Below the pieces are notes generated by a model that ran no database searches, was not told the DNA's origin, and worked only from the letters and a program-made list of their open reading frames with translations. Below, one piece after another: positions 17,957-26,177 of a stretch of 64,000 nt of DNA. The position numbers were made by a program, and so were the translations under genes. The stretch lies in contig JAAWDY010000011.1 of the NCBI GenBank assembly GCA_022793995.1, forward strand, positions 237,596-301,595, in the 5' to 3' direction. The stretch is from Coprococcus sp. (lineage in GTDB: Bacteria; Bacillota; Clostridia; Lachnospirales; Lachnospiraceae). Positions within the stretch are counted from its first letter, which is position 1, and the number at the start of each line of letters is the position of its first letter.

Positions 17957-19026
17957 TATTTTGTTCCTCCCATCATATCCATAAAACGGTCGAATAGATA
18001 TCCTGAATCCTGCGGTCCCGGACAAGCCTCCGGATGGAACTGGACGGTAAATATCTTCTTCCCAATATAGGTGATCCCCTCATTCGTACGATCGTTGACA
18101 TTCTCAAACGCCGGCACGGCAACCGCCGGATCAAGACTTTGTGCATCCACTGCATACCCATGATTCTGTGAAGAAATATAGACTCTGCCTGTCTTAAGGT
18201 CCTTCACCGGGTGATTGCCTCCCCGATGGCCGTATTTTAATTTATAGGTCTTCCCTCCATTCGCAAGCGCCATCAACTGATGCCCCAGGCAGATTGCAAA
18301 AATCGGGATGTCCGTCTGATATAATTTTGCAAGCTCTTCGATGATGGACGTACAGTCCGCCGGGTCTCCAGGACCATTGGACAGCATGATCCCGTCCGGA
18401 TGATCGGCAATGATCTCTTTTGCTTTCGTATACGCAGGATATACCGTCACTTCACACCCACGCCTGCTTAAAGACTTAATAATATTGTTCTTTGCGCCAA
18501 AATCCATCAGCGCCACCTTCGGCCCATTGTTCTCTAGTGTATATTTTTTACTGCAGGTGACTTCTGAAACCACGTCCCCCATACGGTATGTATGAAGCTT
18601 GGGAAGGATTTCTTCCAGATCGTAAGACTCGTCCGTAGTGATCATTCCGTTCATGGTCCCTTTTTCCCGAAGAAGCTTTGTGAGCGCCCGGGTGTCGAGC
18701 CCGGCGATCCCCGGTATGTCCTGGCGTACAAGAAATTCCTGTATCGTCCCTTCGCACCGGAAATTACTCGGCATTCTTGACAGTTCCCTCACAATATATC
18801 CGTCCGGCCACGCCTTTTTGGATTCCATATCCGGCGTTATCCCATAATTGCCGATCAGAGGATACGTCATTACCACAGCCTGTCCGGCATAGGAAGGATC
18901 GGTCAGCACCTCTAAATACCCCGTCATCGATGTGTTAAACACGATCTCGCTGATCATCTCCCTCGCAGAGCCGATACTTGTCCCCTGAAAAACAGTTCCG
19001 TCTTCCAAAATCAGAAACGCTTTCAT
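17956..19026 (-). CDS. carA: Carbamoyl-phosphate synthase small (glutaminase) subunit
   Basis: A 356-aa class I glutamine amidotransferase subunit. It hydrolyses glutamine and passes ammonia to CarB. The N-terminal CPSase domain starts MKAFLILEDGTVFQGTSIG. The GATase domain holds the nucleophile Cys246 in FAICLGHQ and the catalytic His/Glu pair in VQFHPEA. The stop overlaps the carB start by one base. An attenuator-like terminator and a good promoter lie upstream, so expression is probably tuned to pyrimidine supply. Confidence 0.97.
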   Translation of the reverse strand: MKAFLILEDGTVFQGTSIGSAREMISEIVFNTSMTGYLEVLTDPSYAGQAVVMTYPLIGNYGITPDMESKKAWPDGYIVRELSRMPSNFRCEGTIQEFLVRQDIPGIAGLDTRALTKLLREKGTMNGMITTDESYDLEEILPKLHTYRMGDVVSEVTCSKKYTLENNGPKVALMDFGAKNNIIKSLSRRGCEVTVYPAYTKAKEIIADHPDGIMLSNGPGDPADCTSIIEELAKLYQTDIPIFAICLGHQLMALANGGKTYKLKYGHRGGNHPVKDLKTGRVYISSQNHGYAVDAQSLDPAVAVPAFENVNDRTNEGITYIGKKIFTVQFHPEACPGPQDSGYLFDRFMDMMGGTK

Positions 19027-19100
19027 CTGTTCACCTTATCCCTTCGCAGTCATAGTTGTCAATCCGACAAAACGCGTCACTGTTTTGACGGATACTCCGT

Positions 19101-19143
19101 AAAAAAAGAGCGCTCCCGGAGCTTTTAGCGTTCCAGAGCGCCC
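19101..19143 (-). terminator. Attenuator-like terminator in the carAB leader
   Basis: On the minus strand GCGCTC pairs with GAGCGC around an inner GGA/TCC and GC/GC stem, followed by seven T residues. It lies 13 nt after the predicted transcription start and about 75 nt before the carA ATG. Because it is promoter-proximal and upstream of the genes, it reads as an attenuator rather than an end-of-operon terminator. Confidence 0.75.
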
Positions 19144-19162
19144 GTGTACTCAAATTGTAAAA

Positions 19163-19191
19163 ATTCTACCATATTTGAGACGAGTTTTCAA
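19163..19191 (-). promoter_or_regulatory. carAB promoter with an AATTTG start region
   Basis: The minus strand reads TTGAAA, 17 nt, TAGAAT. Six nucleotides later comes AATTTGAG, where the transcript would begin. CTCAAAT and ATTTGAG form a 7-bp inverted repeat around the -10 box. About 140 bp further down toward 19331 I see no other feature. Confidence 0.72.
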
Positions 19192-19330
19192 CAGGAAAAA
19201 TTGTGATTATTCACCGTAAAGCATTTTTATGCATCATTTTCCTTGAAATATTAATATTTATTCCCTCAAAGCAACGAACCAAGTAGCCATGCTAAGTGCC
19301 CTTTGGGTATACATGGATATTTGACTCACC

Positions 19331-20578
19331 TTATCCATATCTCCAGTAAATGGTTATTTTGTCAAGTCCCGGGTCGTCCTCACATGAATACCATGCTTCC
19401 CTAAGGCCGTACCACTGCCCCAGGTAAGATGCCCCTTGCTTCACCAAATCGTACACCACCGCGTCATGCGCTTCCCAGTAGAGGTCGTCGCTGGCAAACT
19501 TGAAAACCGTATATCTCTCTCCGGCTTCGATGGAGGCATACATGGAATTCAGAATCCTCTCACTGTCATAAAATTCATAATACATGCCGTTCATCCGGTA
19601 ATAATTCAATTCTTCCGAGGTGCACTCCGGATAATTGAACCCCTCTGTCAATTCATGGGTCCTAAATAATTCCCGCCCACTGCAGCACAGGTAGTCGTAT
19701 GTCATGGCACGTTCATCCGGGTTTCCTTCTTCCTGCTGGAACACCGGGTCCCCCCAGGTCGCATCCACAAAATAGTAGGAGTCGCCGCATCCTACGATAT
19801 TCCACGCATGGATCTCCGTACTTCCGTCGCTGTTCGTCGCCGTTCCGGTCACATAGGTACAGAAGATTCCCATCCGTTCCAGAAGAAGCTGCATGCTCTT
19901 GGCATATCCTGCACAGACGGAAGTCTTCCCGACCAGGGCGCTGTAAATATTCTGGTTATCCGGCGCATCCAAATCATACTCTACCGTATTGATCAAATAT
20001 TCATAAACATACTTGATCTTCTCATACTCTGAATATTCCTGTGGGATCTGGCTTAAGCATTCCTGCACAGCGGCCTCGATCGCTTCCTGGCGGGCCGCTT
20101 TTTCCTCCCCGCTGTAAGCATAGTCTGGATTGGTGATAACGTATGCCTCCGAAGACATCGTAGCCGGGTAGGAAGTGGAGCTCGCGCTTCCCTCGCACCA
20201 AAAAAGATCGGGATTATCGTCCAGCACACTGTGAAAAACCTCGTTCGCCTGGTCGGGATCCGCGCAGTGTACATAGATATCCGCCGTATTCTCCCTTAGC
20301 CCCTGCAGAAGTTCCCGGTAAATCTTCTTCTCCTCATCCGTTGCCAGCTGTTGATAGTAAAATTTCTGTGCCAGGCTGACTTCATCGATCGTATCCGGCT
20401 GAAAAGGAATCATCTCTTTTTCTTCCTCCTGGATAACGCTCTGAACTGCCTCACGCATGAATTTTCCCGCCGCGCTGCCCTGTTCTTTAAATGCCATCAT
20501 AATGCAGACAGCTCCCGCAGCGATACAGGTAAACGCCAGAAATCCCGCGATCTTACGGGAACGCCGCTTTCTTCTCAT
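19331..20578 (-). CDS. Membrane-anchored transglutaminase-like protein
   Basis: A 415-aa protein. A basic N-terminus (MRRKRRSRK) leads into one transmembrane helix (IAGFLAFTCIAAGAVCIMMAF), so the rest should be extracytoplasmic. The transglutaminase-like triad is visible: Cys in TSVCAGYAKSMQLLLE, His in HAWNIV and Asp in YFVDATWGDP. These domains act as cysteine proteases or cross-linkers; the natural substrate is unknown. I start at the ATG at 20578, with GGAAGG 11 nt upstream. The TTG at 20602 is possible. It is divergently oriented from the interrupted SpoIID-like gene next door, with which it may share a developmental role; that is conjecture. Confidence 0.85.
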   Translation of the reverse strand: MRRKRRSRKIAGFLAFTCIAAGAVCIMMAFKEQGSAAGKFMREAVQSVIQEEEKEMIPFQPDTIDEVSLAQKFYYQQLATDEEKKIYRELLQGLRENTADIYVHCADPDQANEVFHSVLDDNPDLFWCEGSASSTSYPATMSSEAYVITNPDYAYSGEEKAARQEAIEAAVQECLSQIPQEYSEYEKIKYVYEYLINTVEYDLDAPDNQNIYSALVGKTSVCAGYAKSMQLLLERMGIFCTYVTGTATNSDGSTEIHAWNIVGCGDSYYFVDATWGDPVFQQEEGNPDERAMTYDYLCCSGRELFRTHELTEGFNYPECTSEELNYYRMNGMYYEFYDSERILNSMYASIEAGERYTVFKFASDDLYWEAHDAVVYDLVKQGASYLGQWYGLREAWYSCEDDPGLDKITIYWRYG

Positions 20579-20640
20579 ATTCTTCAAATCCTTCCGTCTC
20601 AATGCAAATCTGAGAACATTTTACCATATTCTTTTTTCTT

Positions 20641-20669
20641 TCACAATAACAGATTCTAATGAATACTAT
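20641..20669 (+). promoter_or_regulatory. Candidate sigma-E-type (mother cell) promoter of the interrupted gene
   Basis: TCACAAT, 14 nt, AATACTAT resembles the sporulation sigma-E pattern KMATATT-N13/14-CATACAMT (5 of 7 and 6 of 8 positions). No good sigma-A promoter is seen here. It was read by eye and is weak evidence alone. Confidence 0.35.
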
Positions 20670-20700
20670 GTTAATAACAGTATGCACACGAGGTCTTCAA

Positions 20701-21378
20701 ATGAATTTTCTTAAATCCATGCAGGATTCCGATTATCATGGGAAACTCCAGGTACAGGTCACCTCCCAGGTCACGTCGCGCCCGATCGAGGACGCCTCTA
20801 TCCGGATTTCCTACACCGGCGTGCCGGACAGCACACTGGAGGAATTAACGACAAATTCCTCCGGCATGAGCGAAGCCATTGAACTTGCCTCACCTCCTCT
20901 GGAATACAGTCTGAACCCTGAGATTGAGGAGCAGCCTTATTCCGAATATACCCTTCAGGTCACCGCTCCGGGATTTGAACCGGTAAGCGTGGCGGGGACA
21001 GAAATACTGCCCGACGTCACTGCTTTGCAGAATATCAGGATGCGCCCCACATCTCCGGAAGAAACGCCGGAAATTTTCGTCATTCCAGCACATACCTTGT
21101 ACGGGAACTATCCGCCCAAGATTCCGGAGGCTGAGATCAAACCGGTTAATGAAACCGGCGAGATCGTCTTAAGCCGGGTCGTAGTACCGGAGTACATTGT
21201 TGTCCATGACGGTTCCCCCCGCGACACTACCGCTCGAAATTATTACGTAAAATACAGGGATTATATTAAAAATGTCGCGTCCAGCGAAATCTACGCCACC
21301 TGGCCTGCAGCCACAATCCGTGCGAATGTGCTCGCCATCATGTCCTTTACATTAAACCGGGTCTATACGGAATGGTAG
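20701..21378 (+). CDS. SpoIID-like peptidoglycan-binding protein, N-terminal half (gene interrupted by the 6.4-kb element)
   Basis: This half encodes 225 residues. It starts at the ATG at 20701, with GAGG 7 nt upstream; the ORF-track start is less supported. Residues about 14-120 look like an Ig-like/carboxypeptidase-regulatory domain (GKLQVQVTSQVTSRPIEDA). The segment from about 185 begins a SpoIID-like region (YIKNVASSEIYATWP, compare the SpoIID pattern V.(S/N)EMP.S(W/F)), including a Glu at the position of the SpoIID catalytic residue. The frame stops in TAG directly after VYTEW, exactly at the element boundary. The missing remainder, beginning YRNQGYDF, is encoded at 27820-28404. Removing 21376-27819 gives a continuous 419-aa protein. 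The product as it stands lacks the rest of the SpoIID-like domain and the peptidoglycan-binding domain. Confidence 0.88.
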   Translation: MNFLKSMQDSDYHGKLQVQVTSQVTSRPIEDASIRISYTGVPDSTLEELTTNSSGMSEAIELASPPLEYSLNPEIEEQPYSEYTLQVTAPGFEPVSVAGTEILPDVTALQNIRMRPTSPEETPEIFVIPAHTLYGNYPPKIPEAEIKPVNETGEIVLSRVVVPEYIVVHDGSPRDTTARNYYVKYRDYIKNVASSEIYATWPAATIRANVLAIMSFTLNRVYTEW

Positions 21379-21404
21379 CGACGCCGCCGGATACCTGTAT
21401 AGAC
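21361..21404. other. Left attachment site (attL) of the intervening element
   Basis: The crossover dinucleotide GT is at 21375-21376, between the gene (GGAATG) and the element (AGCGAC). The element-side arm CCGGATACC (21387-21395) starts 10 bp inside the GT. An 8-bp inverted repeat, GTCTATAC/GTATAGAC, spans 21361-21404 but is not centred on the GT. Confidence 0.8.
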
Positions 21405-21417
21405 TTGCCCAGACCAT

Positions 21418-22626
21418 CTATTCTCCGAATACCATACCGCCCCATTCTATCACCGTCTTTTGCATGTCACGTTCCATGACAAATGGATCCGGCTCTTGCA
21501 AATGCTGTCCGTCCTCCTTCTCGAACACAAACCAGATCCGCTCGATATGCTCCGGCTTTGGAGTCACCGTCATCGGCATTGCCAGATCAACACGTTCGGT
21601 ACTCTGAGGATACATCCGGTAGTCGACGCCCGCAGAAAGCCTCCTGCTCCAAAAGTCCGTAAAATCGCTGATCTCCTGCTCATTAAAGCCCATGTTTCCC
21701 AAAATTTTATGGAAGGATTCTTCCCTCTTTTCTGCAGGGATCTGATATCCTTCGTTGCGCTGGAAAAGCCCTTTTGAAGTCATGGACTCATAGAACAGAT
21801 AGTCATAAACATTTCCATCCTTTTCTACAATCTGCCCGTCTCCAAGGCTTGTCACATCCCATCCGCCGCTGTAATCCGGGATTGATGTTGTAAGAAGCCT
21901 AGGATAAGTGAAACGTACCTGGACGGGGGTTCCTGAATCCGCATAGTATATGTAGATATTCGGTTTGAGAGCGTTCACACCGTCCGGCGGTTTGATCCGC
22001 CCGCCTCCCCATTTATCGGCAAACTCCACGCTGTGAAGGATCGCCGCGATAATCCCTACGATAAAAGCTAAAAGAGCCAGAAGCCATCCTCCTCCGATCA
22101 GCCCGATCGCGGCTAAAATAGAAAGAATCGCCAGAATGGCATCCGCCAGCAGCGCAAGGCCTTCCATCGCCCGCCAAAATTCATTCTGGTTATTCAAATT
22201 CTCCATTTCCATCATATCGCTCACAATCGTAAGCGCATTAAACACACCTCCGATAACAGACAGAATTTTCCCGCCGATATTCGCAAAACCTTTCATCTCC
22301 GGCAGAGTTTCCGCCACCTTTTTGCTGGCTTTCTCGACGAATTCCAAAGCGGTCTGTGCGAAACTGTTTCCCGCACTGTCCAAACCTGGTCCCATCACAC
22401 TGGGCTGGTTATCCTCATGGATCTCCCGGATCGGCTCTACCGGCTCTACCGTCTCTGTCTTTAGGTCATCCAGCCATGCGTAGGTATCTTCCCTCTCCTG
22501 ATTCCCGCCGGCTGCGCGCGCCATGGCTCCGTTCAGGTAAGTAAAGCACAGGTTCTCAGTCAGAAGTACGGCCGCCAAAAAAAGCACGGTCATCCTTTTT
22601 CCCATCTTTTTCCATAGCCTTCTCAT
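21418..22626 (-). CDS. Secreted or membrane-embedded protein with a KPNIYIYY-type C-terminal domain (element cargo)
   Basis: A 402-aa protein. A signal-peptide-like N-terminus (MTVLFLAAVLLTENLCFTYL) is followed by an acidic stretch. Two long glycine/alanine-rich hydrophobic segments lie at about 115-135 and 160-200 (ALLADAILAILSILAAIGL and LLALLAFIVGIIAAILH). A beta-rich C-terminal domain opens KPNIYIYYADSGTPVQVRF and contains YDYLFYES. I recognise this last domain as a recurrent uncharacterised module (pattern KPxIYLYP...Y.YLFWE) in Firmicutes. The start overlaps the stop of the preceding gene as ATGA. The gene ends 40 bp inside the left boundary of the element. Function unknown. The hydrophobic middle could insert into membranes, which is inference only. 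Confidence 0.82.
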   Translation of the reverse strand: MRRLWKKMGKRMTVLFLAAVLLTENLCFTYLNGAMARAAGGNQEREDTYAWLDDLKTETVEPVEPIREIHEDNQPSVMGPGLDSAGNSFAQTALEFVEKASKKVAETLPEMKGFANIGGKILSVIGGVFNALTIVSDMMEMENLNNQNEFWRAMEGLALLADAILAILSILAAIGLIGGGWLLALLAFIVGIIAAILHSVEFADKWGGGRIKPPDGVNALKPNIYIYYADSGTPVQVRFTYPRLLTTSIPDYSGGWDVTSLGDGQIVEKDGNVYDYLFYESMTSKGLFQRNEGYQIPAEKREESFHKILGNMGFNEQEISDFTDFWSRRLSAGVDYRMYPQSTERVDLAMPMTVTPKPEHIERIWFVFEKEDGQHLQEPDPFVMERDMQKTVIEWGGMVFGE

Positions 22627-23441
22627 TCTTCCTTACCCCCTTTCTCAATTCTTTCCATATACCAGGCGATATAGCCCTTTGTCTTGTCATCCGCTTCTCT
22701 TTTGAGCACTTCATTAAAATAATACCGGCAGTTCTCATAATCTGCCTGATAATAATTTGCCGCGCCCAGGTAATAGTATCCCTTGTAATCCTCGTTTTCC
22801 TGATCCACAGCCCGGAGCAGGTAATAGACGGCATTCCCGTATTTCTCCTGCTCGAACAGGGAAATCCCCGCATAAAGCTGCATGTGGGTCCAGTCCGGCC
22901 AATCCTTCGCGGCTTTTAGGTACAGGTCATAAATGGCTTCCACGGATTCCTCTGAAGGATCCTCAATATAGATCTGCTCCATCAAAGCATAATACGTCTG
23001 GGAATGCTGGTCTGAAAATCCGGACATCTCCTCATAAGCAGATTCGTAATCCCCCTGGGACAATTCTTTGACCGCCCTCAACATACGGAGGTTATCATCT
23101 TCACCGTAATCTTCCTCCATATCCTCTGCCAGCTTCATCGCCCTGTCAAACTTCCCCTTTTGGAGCGCCTCCTTCATATCCTCTAACCGTTCTTCATAGG
23201 CGGAAAATCCATTTTCCTGAACCTTCATCCCGCCGAAACCAAGTAGCACGAATCCCGCGGCAAAAGCCAGAACAGCCAGCATCTCACCGAGCTTTCCAGG
23301 TAACTTTTTTCGCAGAAAGTACAGTATGATACCCGCACTTAAGACCGCCAGAGACAAAATTCCGAATAGCGTCACACCCTGGAACAAAAACATCGTCAGT
23401 ATCGCAAGTGCCAGTCCCAGGAGCAGTAATACAAGCAGCAT
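22623..23441 (-). CDS. Membrane-anchored TPR protein (element cargo)
   Basis: A 272-aa protein. Three closely spaced hydrophobic segments in the first 80 residues (LLVLLLLGLALAILTMFLF, LFGILSLAVLSAGIILYFL, MLAVLAFAAGFVLLGFGGM) are followed by TPR-like repeats from about residue 95 to 265. These include a clear AVYYLLRAVDQENEDYKGYYYLG helix pair. AAAGGGGG precedes the ATG, and only one base separates it from the stop of the 792-aa gene. Its last bases overlap the next gene as ATGA, so all three cargo genes are one translationally coupled unit. No catalytic motif is visible. Confidence 0.82.
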   Translation of the reverse strand: MLLVLLLLGLALAILTMFLFQGVTLFGILSLAVLSAGIILYFLRKKLPGKLGEMLAVLAFAAGFVLLGFGGMKVQENGFSAYEERLEDMKEALQKGKFDRAMKLAEDMEEDYGEDDNLRMLRAVKELSQGDYESAYEEMSGFSDQHSQTYYALMEQIYIEDPSEESVEAIYDLYLKAAKDWPDWTHMQLYAGISLFEQEKYGNAVYYLLRAVDQENEDYKGYYYLGAANYYQADYENCRYYFNEVLKREADDKTKGYIAWYMERIEKGGKEE

Positions 23442-23442
23442 A

Positions 23443-25821
23443 TCAATTTTCCCCCTTTACTTTTCCCTCTAACGCTCTCATCAGGTTCCCACAGTGAAAG
23501 GATACCCCGTACCAGTCTGAACCGTGATCCTGTTCCGGCAGAAGGGCCATCGTCCTCTTACACGCTTCATACGCTGCCTCGTATTCCTCCATACCATCGT
23601 ACGCATTCGCCAGCGCATACCAGACGGTGGGCGAATCCTCCAAAAGCGCTAGTGACTTTTGAAATGCCTGGGCTGCTTCTTTATATAAATCTTTTCCAAA
23701 AAGAATTGCACCTTTCAAATACCAGGCTTCTGGGAGATTTTCATTCTCATCGAGCACTTTTTCGATCAGGGAAAGCGCCGTATCCAGATGACCGTTCTCA
23801 TTGGACCCAAAACAATAATAGACCGCATCCAGATAGTTTGCAAAAAACGCCTCTTTGTCGATCATCTTACGTTCTTCCTCAGTAAAGTCTTTATAGACTG
23901 CATACTGATACCCGGTATACTCCGAAGAATCGTTAAAAGATATCATCTGTAGCAATGTATAGAGAGAAACGTCCGCAGAGAAATCCGAATCCTCCGAGTG
24001 TTTCTTTGCCAGCCTGGCAAGTGCCTGCATCTGCTCCAGCGCATTCTTGACATCTCCAGATTTCAACGCGCTTTCCGCGGCATAATATCTTGCCTCCACC
24101 AGATCTGGATCGTCCTTTTGAACTTGAAGGCAGAGATCGTAACACTCTTCATACTCTCCCAGCTCCATATAGCAGTGGGACGCCATCTCAAATGCATCCT
24201 TAAGTCCGCCTTCTTCGATCGCCTTTTCAAGATAAGGTACTGCTTCTTCATATCCATAGCAGTTTACCATCATGCTTGCTGTCTTCAGTTCCAGAAGGCA
24301 AAGATCCTCCTCGGACAATTCCTCTTCCTCCCGGTATAGACGTTCATATTCCCCGGCCGCACGAACCGTGGCCTCATAATGCCCGGCATGATCATACGTA
24401 AGATTGCTTCCCGTAACCGCGGCTATGTACTGTGCAATCCAGTTCTTAGGATATTTTTCTGCCAGAGACAGCGCGTCGTCCACCATCTCCCGTGTTACGG
24501 ATCCCTCTCGCAGAATATCGGCCGCCTGGTCCATAAGCTCGGTTTGCTCCGCCAGTCCTTCGTATTTGCCAAACGCAGTTTTGAGCTTCTCCCTCTTTGC
24601 CGCCACATCCCCCGGAACCACAAAGTAATTCTCATAAACGCCTTTTGACAGGCAGAGCGAAATCAGATCGCTTTGATATGCCCTCTGTTCCTTGGACAGC
24701 TTCCCCATCTCTGCGTACAGGTCCAGGAGAACTACAGCGTATTCAGGACTTGCACCTGCGATACGCATAGACTCCTCAAGCAGACTCGGATCTTTGGTGT
24801 CAAAGCAATAAAGATACTCGGCTAGAGTGCTGTCCGGATACCTTTCCAGCATATCCTCTTCCGTCTCTTCTTGTTCCATTCCCAGAACCGTACTCCAGAT
24901 CTCCACGATCGACCGCGCCTTCTTTAGGTCCTCCAGACAGCCTTCCACGTCTCCTTTTGCCATCCGGCGTCCAGCGCTCTGTATTTCTTCTTCTATCTCC
25001 TCGCAGATGGTATCGACCGGATCCGGCAGCGCCGCCACGCAATGTCCAATGAGGAGCGCCGCAGCGCATACGGCAAATACCGCCAAAAGAACCGGCTGCA
25101 CCCCAGGAGCATTCTCCTTATGCTCCATCGTCTCCCCCGGCTTTTTCCTTGTCATGGAAATAATCATCCCGAACACCAGCAACAATAAAAGCGCCTGCAG
25201 AAGGCCTCCGGCAAAAGGTATGATGAACGGCCAGGAAAGATACTCCTGAAGAACGGGAATCCGCGCCTTTCCCAAGGCCAGGAGATCCGGCGCCCCCTCG
25301 GCCAGTCCCAGCACAAGCGTGATCCCCAAAGCATAGAGCGGGTGCTTAAGAAATTCTCGGAGCGGATGTACATAACGGCAAGCCCGACAGCCTTCGATCC
25401 ATGCATAAAAACTATATCCTTTCAGTATCAAAAACAATACCGCCGCCACCCCTGCAGTGATGATAAGAAGAGTCGTACGCCCGCTGCATTTTTCCGCAAG
25501 TAGGGGAAACGCAGTCTCCATCAGCAAGGCGTAGATCAGGTAAAAACACCCTGTCCTCGCCATTCCCTGACAAAAACGGATTCCTGCCCCTTGGTTTTTC
25601 CTATTCTCTTCCCTGAACGAAAAGAGAACGGCCGCCATCAGAAGTGCCATCCCTAACGCAATTCCCAGACCGATACATATCCCAATCATCCAGGGCTTCA
25701 GACTACGACCCAGGATCTTGAAAACGATGGCCTTAAATAGATCCGGCAGAAGTTGGAAGGACAAAGCTGCCAGAAGGATAAATATCCTGGACATTTCCTT
25801 TCTGTTTTTCTCTCGTTCCAT
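23443..25821 (-). CDS. Large polytopic membrane protein with TPR domain (element cargo)
   Basis: A 792-aa protein from the ATG at 25821; the ORF-track ATG at 25848 lacks a ribosome-binding site, whereas GGAG lies upstream of this one at the long distance of 13 nt. The first about 265 residues hold six or seven hydrophobic segments, ending with VLLAVFAVCAAALLIGHCVAAL. The rest is an array of TPR helices on one side of the membrane, with typical units such as EAWYLKGAILFGKDLYKEAAQAFQKSLALLED near the C-terminus. It is the first gene of the cargo operon and is divergent from the recombinase pair. The family is not recognised, and no enzymatic motif is seen. Confidence 0.8.
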   Translation of the reverse strand: MEREKNRKEMSRIFILLAALSFQLLPDLFKAIVFKILGRSLKPWMIGICIGLGIALGMALLMAAVLFSFREENRKNQGAGIRFCQGMARTGCFYLIYALLMETAFPLLAEKCSGRTTLLIITAGVAAVLFLILKGYSFYAWIEGCRACRYVHPLREFLKHPLYALGITLVLGLAEGAPDLLALGKARIPVLQEYLSWPFIIPFAGGLLQALLLLLVFGMIISMTRKKPGETMEHKENAPGVQPVLLAVFAVCAAALLIGHCVAALPDPVDTICEEIEEEIQSAGRRMAKGDVEGCLEDLKKARSIVEIWSTVLGMEQEETEEDMLERYPDSTLAEYLYCFDTKDPSLLEESMRIAGASPEYAVVLLDLYAEMGKLSKEQRAYQSDLISLCLSKGVYENYFVVPGDVAAKREKLKTAFGKYEGLAEQTELMDQAADILREGSVTREMVDDALSLAEKYPKNWIAQYIAAVTGSNLTYDHAGHYEATVRAAGEYERLYREEEELSEEDLCLLELKTASMMVNCYGYEEAVPYLEKAIEEGGLKDAFEMASHCYMELGEYEECYDLCLQVQKDDPDLVEARYYAAESALKSGDVKNALEQMQALARLAKKHSEDSDFSADVSLYTLLQMISFNDSSEYTGYQYAVYKDFTEEERKMIDKEAFFANYLDAVYYCFGSNENGHLDTALSLIEKVLDENENLPEAWYLKGAILFGKDLYKEAAQAFQKSLALLEDSPTVWYALANAYDGMEEYEAAYEACKRTMALLPEQDHGSDWYGVSFHCGNLMRALEGKVKGEN

Positions 25822-25923
25822 TCGATTTTTAGAACTCCTTTCTTGCATGCCATTGTCATATAGAACTGTTCATGGCATCATCTGGTTTATTTTACCACAC
25901 GATCAATGTAAAGGCTACTTTTG

Positions 25924-25951
25924 GAATGTTTTTTCTGCAAATCCATAAGAA
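25924..25951 (+). promoter_or_regulatory. Candidate sporulation-type promoter of the 63-aa ORF and recombinase
   Basis: GAATGTT, 13 nt, CATAAGAA resembles sigma-E/sigma-K type elements: the -35 has one mismatch to KMATATT and the -10 keeps CATA. No sigma-A-like pair is evident in this 138-bp divergent region. It was read by eye and is low certainty. Confidence 0.35.
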
Positions 25952-25985
25952 TATAAGGAAGAAATGAAGACAAAGAGGAACCTTT

Positions 25986-26177
25986 ATGGCACATCCTGAA
26001 ATCCAGACCATGCCCTTTCACAGCAAAGCGGCTCCCTCTGTGACCGTGGTGCTGGAGTTTACCGGAACCGTGGAGCATTCTTTTGCAGAAGATCAAATCA
26101 TTGAATCCCTTGCCGAAAAATATCTACAAAATTTTTTTAAAAATTCCGTTCAGGAAGGGGGTTCTTTCTGTGAATAA
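25986..26177 (+). CDS. 63-aa protein coupled to the recombinase; candidate recombination directionality factor
   Basis: The ATG is preceded by AGAGGAA at a good distance. The protein is small, without membrane segments. Its N-terminal half has a beta-like stretch (SVTVVLEFTGTVEH) and its C-terminal half a predicted helix (EDQIIESLAEKYLQNFFKN). Its stop lies 8 bp inside the recombinase gene, so the two are translationally coupled. I recognise no family. Small proteins that switch large serine recombinases from integration to excision are unrelated to each other in sequence and often poorly conserved. Position and co-expression make this the obvious candidate, but this is inference. Confidence 0.7.
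   Translation: MAHPEIQTMPFHSKAAPSVTVVLEFTGTVEHSFAEDQIIESLAEKYLQNFFKNSVQEGGSFCE

Noticed and set aside
21361-21404. 8-bp inverted repeat GTCTATAC/GTATAGAC as the true recombination site
   Set aside because: Its centre is 7 bp off the GT that the reading frame and attP symmetry both demand; probably part of the recognition region or coincidence.
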